Positions 60,162-64,000 of a stretch of DNA of 64,000 nt are shown here, one piece after another. Every line of letters starts with the position of its first letter. Positions within the stretch are counted from its first letter, which is position 1. This DNA comes from Fredinandcohnia onubensis (GTDB taxonomy: Bacteria > Bacillota > Bacilli > Bacillales > Bacillaceae_L), in NCBI RefSeq assembly GCF_002734215.1, contig NZ_NSEB01000002.1:1-64000 (forward strand). The letters run 5' to 3'. The translations under genes were made by a program, and so were the position numbers. Below the pieces are notes generated by a model. It was not told where the DNA came from, ran no database searches, and worked only from the letters and a program-made list of their open reading frames with translations.

Positions 60162-61958
60162 TCATCTTTTTAAATATTGATTCATAAAGGTAACAATCAT
60201 TGTATTCATTTTAATGTGGTTTTCCATTTTTTCCGTTTGATGCCCTTCATCCTCGAAAATGACCAGTTCAGCTTGTTTACCTTGAGTGCGTAGATCAGAG
60301 TATAGTTGCTCCGCCTCGCTTACGGGCACCCTCGTATCATTACGCCCATGAAAAATTAACAATGGAACAGATATATTCTTTGTATGATTTAATGGTGCTA
60401 TCTCTTCAAAGAAATCTACATCTTCATCAAGGGTCCCGTATTCACACTCACGCAATTTTCGGCGCCATGAACCAGTGTTTTCAAGAAAGGTTTTAAAATG
60501 AGAAATCCCAACAATGTCTACTCCTGCTGCCCAAATATCAGGATAGTGTGTTAAAGCCGCAAGAACCATAAAGCCCCCATAGCTTCTTCCCATAATTCCG
60601 ATTCTATTCTTATCAACTGACCTGTTTGTAATAAGATCCTGAACAAGCCAAGCAAGGTCAGCAACAGCATCCATACGCTTTCGTCCATCATCTAATTGTA
60701 CATATTTTCTTCCATACCCCATGCTACCACGGACATTTGGTGCTACCACGGCAAATCCTTGGCCAGCTAGAAATTGGATAACAGGGTTAAATTCCGCCTT
60801 AATTTGATATTCCGGACCACCATGGACGTATATGACAAGAGGCTGAGACTGCTCCTTTTTCCCATAGATAAAATATGGAACTTCTAACCCATCAAAGGAG
60901 GAAAACGTACATAGTTCAGGCTCTAGCCATAGGTTCTCGACACTTTCTGAACGTCCTACAAATGTAAGTCTTTCTGCTTTTTTTAGGTCAATGGAGGCTC
61001 TCCATATATCCCCAGGGAGGGTTGGACTATTTAAGCTGAATATCAGGTTTTTGTCATCTAACCAGGAAAGAGAGTCCAAAACGCCATTTGGAATGCCCAT
61101 TATTTGATCATGTTTACCTGTCATCAAATTAAATATGGTAAGTGAATATATTCCCCCTTCGTTGACCGTATACACTAGCTTTTCCTCATTGGGTGACAAT
61201 GCTATCTCTTCAACATCCCATTTATCAATTGAGAATAAATTTTTCAGTGCAGTAGGCTCATCCCAACTAAATTGGTAGATATCTAATGTATCGTTGTAAG
61301 CATCAGATAACACGAAGCCGTTTTTACCATCCTTTGTTAAAATGAGAGATTGGTATCTTGCCTGAGTTCCTTCAAATCCAATTCTATTTTTTTCTCCAGT
61401 ATGTATATCTAGAACATATAATGATGTATCTATATTTGTCTCTTGAATGCTGATAACTAGCTGTTCTCCATTTTTTAGCCATACTAGAGGTGTACAGTTT
61501 CCATCATATTCAAATACAACGGATTCTTGTTTTGTTTCAACATCCATAATAAATACATCAAAGGCTCCTGGATGCCTTCTATTGCTCGAATAGGCAATTT
61601 TACTACCATCAGGAGACCAACCTCCAAGGTAGTGGAAATGGGGAGGAGAGACCACTAATTCTTCAACAATCTTCCCCTCCTCTTTTAGAAGATAAAACTG
61701 TTGTTTTTCATTCCCTTTTGAATCCATTCCAACAACGGTTTTATCACCAGATGGTGAATGATAGACTGATAAAATACGATCTTCTAAATCCGTATATTGT
61801 TCAATCTTTGAAGTATCTTTGTTCCACTTCCATACTTGAGGTATGCCAGTTTTCTTAGTTAAAAATGTAACTGTATTTTGGTTTGGGATAGCAGTAGGCT
61901 TATAAGCAGAAACTGCGTTTAAATAGCTATGTAATTTTGATTCAAGTGTCATTTCCAT
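60162..61958 (-). CDS. S9 family peptidase (prolyl-oligopeptidase type)
   Basis: This 598-residue cytoplasmic protein has an N-terminal beta-propeller (WD40/TolB-like repeats such as GGWSPDGSKIAYSSNR) and a C-terminal alpha/beta hydrolase. The nucleophile lies in GRSYGGF (about residue 455), the Asp in FHGRNDTRVPVSEA and the His in EDEGHQTEK. It probably trims peptides imported by the neighbouring OppA systems. The start ATG follows AGGGTGAA. Confidence 0.92.
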   Translation of the reverse strand: MEMTLESKLHSYLNAVSAYKPTAIPNQNTVTFLTKKTGIPQVWKWNKDTSKIEQYTDLEDRILSVYHSPSGDKTVVGMDSKGNEKQQFYLLKEEGKIVEELVVSPPHFHYLGGWSPDGSKIAYSSNRRHPGAFDVFIMDVETKQESVVFEYDGNCTPLVWLKNGEQLVISIQETNIDTSLYVLDIHTGEKNRIGFEGTQARYQSLILTKDGKNGFVLSDAYNDTLDIYQFSWDEPTALKNLFSIDKWDVEEIALSPNEEKLVYTVNEGGIYSLTIFNLMTGKHDQIMGIPNGVLDSLSWLDDKNLIFSLNSPTLPGDIWRASIDLKKAERLTFVGRSESVENLWLEPELCTFSSFDGLEVPYFIYGKKEQSQPLVIYVHGGPEYQIKAEFNPVIQFLAGQGFAVVAPNVRGSMGYGRKYVQLDDGRKRMDAVADLAWLVQDLITNRSVDKNRIGIMGRSYGGFMVLAALTHYPDIWAAGVDIVGISHFKTFLENTGSWRRKLRECEYGTLDEDVDFFEEIAPLNHTKNISVPLLIFHGRNDTRVPVSEAEQLYSDLRTQGKQAELVIFEDEGHQTEKMENHIKMNTMIVTFMNQYLKR

Positions 61959-62020
61959 TTCTAATTCACCCTATCTTTATTTTTGAATGGTCTAGTATAT
62001 ACAAAAAAAGACTATTTGCT

Positions 62021-62392
62021 TTATTTATAAAATACAAATAGTCCAATAACAGAAAGAGATATTGTCAAAATCGAAAATTGTAATGTTACCTTATAAATCA
62101 TCATAGAAAGGTTATGCTTAAATTGAATGATGTCTTCATTATTTTCTAATTCCTCATCCACTTGTTGTAATGACCTAGACTTTGGCATCATAGTCATATT
62201 CAACTTCTTAAAACCAGACATAAAAAGGCGTAAAAATCCGGTATGAATAATCCTCACGGATATAGCAATCAAACCTGAAATCAGTCCGATTAGGAAGGTT
62301 ACATTTATCCATTCAAGTAAGGATAGATGCAGAAATGCAATTATCCCGATCCAGAAAAGGATAATGAATAGTGGAAAAATAACTTTTTTCAT
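62021..62392 (-). CDS. DUF3899 membrane protein
   Basis: This protein of about 123 residues has three predicted membrane segments (two near the N-terminus, one at the C-terminus) and a cytoplasmic charged stretch. It resembles DUF3899, a family of unknown function often beside opp/app genes. I chose ATG giving MKKVIFPLFIILFW, nine bases after AAGGGG. An upstream in-frame start would add 13 residues derived from the OppA terminator region. Confidence 0.7.
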   Translation of the reverse strand: MKKVIFPLFIILFWIGIIAFLHLSLLEWINVTFLIGLISGLIAISVRIIHTGFLRLFMSGFKKLNMTMMPKSRSLQQVDEELENNEDIIQFKHNLSMMIYKVTLQFSILTISLSVIGLFVFYK

Positions 62393-62415
62393 CTTCTTAA
62401 GCCCCTTATTTAATA

Positions 62416-62450
62416 GGGCAGAGGGAGTCAAACAAATGGCTCACTCTGCC
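62416..62450 (-). terminator. Hairpin after the second OppA gene
   Basis: GGCAGAGTGAG / CTCCCTCTGCC is followed by CTATTAAATA, a weak T tract, so read-through into the DUF3899 gene is likely. The stem begins GGCAGAG like the hairpin after the first OppA gene. Confidence 0.55.
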
Positions 62451-62459
62451 TGTTTACGA

Positions 62460-64000
62460 TTATTCAGAAACCTTTTTAGCCCATTTTAACATAGGATAAC
62501 GGTTTACATAGTAGGCAATATCTTCAAATTCATTTGAAGTAAGGAATGTATTTGTATAGAATGAAACCGGAATAAATGGTAAATCATTCATTAATACTTT
62601 TTCAGCATCATGGAGAAGTTGGTAACGTTTTGCTTGATCTTGCTCCACTTTCGCTTGCTGCATGAGACTATCAAATTCTTCATTTACCCATCCAGTACGG
62701 TTATTTGGGCTATCACCTAAATAGTAGTCAAGCATTACAACTGGATCAACAAAGATACCAATCCAGCCCATACGAGCCATCTGATAATTTTTTTGTTCGG
62801 TTGTATCTAAATAAGTACCCCATTCTTGGTTGGCTAATTTAATCGAAACACCAAGATTTTTCTTAAACATTTCTTGTACAGCTTCAGCAATTTTCTTATG
62901 GTTCTCACTTGTGTTATACAATAATGTAACTTCAGGTAGCTCTGTCCAACCTTCTTCAGCCATTCCCTCAGCTAGTAGCTTTTTCGCTTCATCATAGTCC
63001 TCTTTTAAATAGTCCCCACCAACTTCTCGGAAGTCGCCATCAGGAGTTTCTGCTCCAGGAGGTACCATGCCAAATGCTGGTGTTTCTCCACCCTTTGTTA
63101 CATTTTCTACGAGTGCTTTACGATCTATTGCCATTGCAAATGCTTTACGCACTTTAGCATTGTTGAATGGTTCTTTTTCTACATTTAGCATATACATATA
63201 TGTTCCATAATACGGTACAGCATGATATTCTTCATTTTGCTTTTCAGCATCAATTGCATCTGTAGGCAATGTCATAATTAAATCGAGTTCATCTGTTTTG
63301 AACATTTGATAGTACGTTGTTGCTTCGTTTACCATTTTAAAGGTAACCTTGTTTAGGTTCACGACATCACTTGCATAATATTGGTCGTTTTTCTCAATAA
63401 CTACTTCACTATCATGAGCCCATTTTGTCATTTTGAATGGACCATTACTGATATAACCTTCTGCTTCTGCAGCCCAATTTTTATTGGATTCTACAAGGTC
63501 TTTTTTAACAGGATAGAATGTCCATAACGTTAGCAAACTATCAAAATAACCAAGTGGACTTGTTAGTTCTACTTCGAATGTACGGTCATCAACTGCTTTT
63601 ATACCAACGTCTTCGACTGTTCCGTTTCCTTTGTTATACTCTTCTGCACCCTTAATATAATAGAGGTAAAATGCAAATGAGCTTCCTGTTTCTGGATTCA
63701 GCACACGCTCCCATGCATATTCAAAGTCATGCGCAGTTACTTGTGAACCGTCAGACCATTTTGCATCCTCACGAAGTGTGAAAGTATATGTTTTCCCATC
63801 ATCAGAAACCTTTACATCTTCAGCAACACCAAGGACTGGGTTTCCATCTTTATCACGAGTATATAAACCCTCAAAAATATGATCGATAACCCAACCAGAG
63901 GTTGTATCTTCTGCTAATGCAGGGTCAATTGCAGGTGGTTCAGACATCGCATTAACGACAATTTCTTGCTTAACTTCTGTACCTTCGCCACCACTTTCAT
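62460..64000 (-). CDS. Second OppA-like substrate-binding protein (5' end beyond the window)
   Basis: The frame is open to the right edge. The residues before the apparent internal Met read EVKQEIVVNAMSEPPAIDPA, aligning with EMVVNIKTEPPAIDPA of the first paralog, so the true start and lipobox lie outside. The remainder is close to the first OppA throughout (for example DAKWSDG, NGPFKMT, GWIGIFVDPVV). It was probably produced by local duplication with the S9 and DUF3899 genes between the copies. Confidence 0.9.
   Translation of the reverse strand, partial: ESGGEGTEVKQEIVVNAMSEPPAIDPALAEDTTSGWVIDHIFEGLYTRDKDGNPVLGVAEDVKVSDDGKTYTFTLREDAKWSDGSQVTAHDFEYAWERVLNPETGSSFAFYLYYIKGAEEYNKGNGTVEDVGIKAVDDRTFEVELTSPLGYFDSLLTLWTFYPVKKDLVESNKNWAAEAEGYISNGPFKMTKWAHDSEVVIEKNDQYYASDVVNLNKVTFKMVNEATTYYQMFKTDELDLIMTLPTDAIDAEKQNEEYHAVPYYGTYMYMLNVEKEPFNNAKVRKAFAMAIDRKALVENVTKGGETPAFGMVPPGAETPDGDFREVGGDYLKEDYDEAKKLLAEGMAEEGWTELPEVTLLYNTSENHKKIAEAVQEMFKKNLGVSIKLANQEWGTYLDTTEQKNYQMARMGWIGIFVDPVVMLDYYLGDSPNNRTGWVNEEFDSLMQQAKVEQDQAKRYQLLHDAEKVLMNDLPFIPVSFYTNTFLTSNEFEDIAYYVNRYPMLKWAKKVSE

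Noticed and set aside
62460-63947. Met at 63945-63947 as the start of the second OppA gene
   Set aside because: The open frame and paralog alignment continue upstream to the window edge; this Met falls within the mature protein.

Overview
The window is the chromosome replication-origin region of a low-GC, endospore-forming Bacillaceae bacterium (Bacillus-like). The order gyrA-gyrB-remB-recF-yaaA-dnaN-dnaA / oriC / rpmH-rnpA-spoIIIJ-jag-mnmE-mnmG-rsmG-noc-soj-spo0J is diagnostic. Spore genes (yyaC, spoIIIJ), abundant TTG/GTG starts, strong AGGAGG-type ribosome sites and parS sequences of the Bacillus type agree. No species name can be read from the sequence alone.

Layout. (1) 1-9.0 kb, minus strand: tandem promoters and leader of an rRNA operon whose 16S gene lies off the left edge; an HD-GYP protein with a degenerate active site; gyrA, gyrB, remB, recF, yaaA, dnaN. 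(2) 9.0-11.3 kb: dnaA flanked by both halves of oriC. The basal unwinding system (DnaA boxes, GC cluster, DnaA-trios, AT-rich DUE) lies between dnaA and dnaN. The second DnaA-box cluster lies upstream of dnaA. (3) 11.3-21.3 kb, plus strand: rpmH to spo0J, covering ribosome, tRNA modification, membrane insertion and chromosome segregation. (4) 21.3-36.4 kb: DUF554, yyaC, YkvI-like, YyzM, a molybdopterin oxidoreductase (YyaE-like), ychF, rpsF-ssb-rpsR, a TPP-riboswitch-controlled thiT, yybS-gdpP-rplI, dnaC and PurR-boxed purA. (5) 36.4-44 kb: a secreted LysM/G5/M23 cell-wall hydrolase and the essential walRKHIJ operon. (6) 44.2-49.4 kb: a two-component/ABC-2 transporter module organised like linearmycin-resistance lnrJK-lnrLMN, inserted between walJ and htrC. 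(7) 49.5-51.7 kb: htrC, yyzF and rlmH, with a dense DnaA-box cluster before rlmH. (8) 51.8-64 kb: accessory DNA, mostly on the minus strand and so head-on to replication: a PAS gene broken by an amber stop behind an Fnr-type promoter, RluF, a serine hydrolase, a VOC protein, AzlCD, a formate/nitrite transporter, an HD-GYP remnant, and a peptide-uptake cluster (two OppA paralogs, an S9 peptidase, DUF3899).

The least-described material is intergenic. Four palindromic elements sit between core genes (gyrB/gyrA, mnmE/mnmG, rsmG/noc, walJ/lnr-like). Two of them, otherwise different, share a nested two-stem hairpin whose outer stem changes in a compensatory way while the inner stem and loop are kept. 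Other points of interest are four 16-bp parS sites (three inside genes), two oriC-distal DnaA-box clusters, an Fnr site exactly at -41.5 of a candidate -10 box, and decayed copies of an HD-GYP gene and of the formate/nitrite transporter 3' end.
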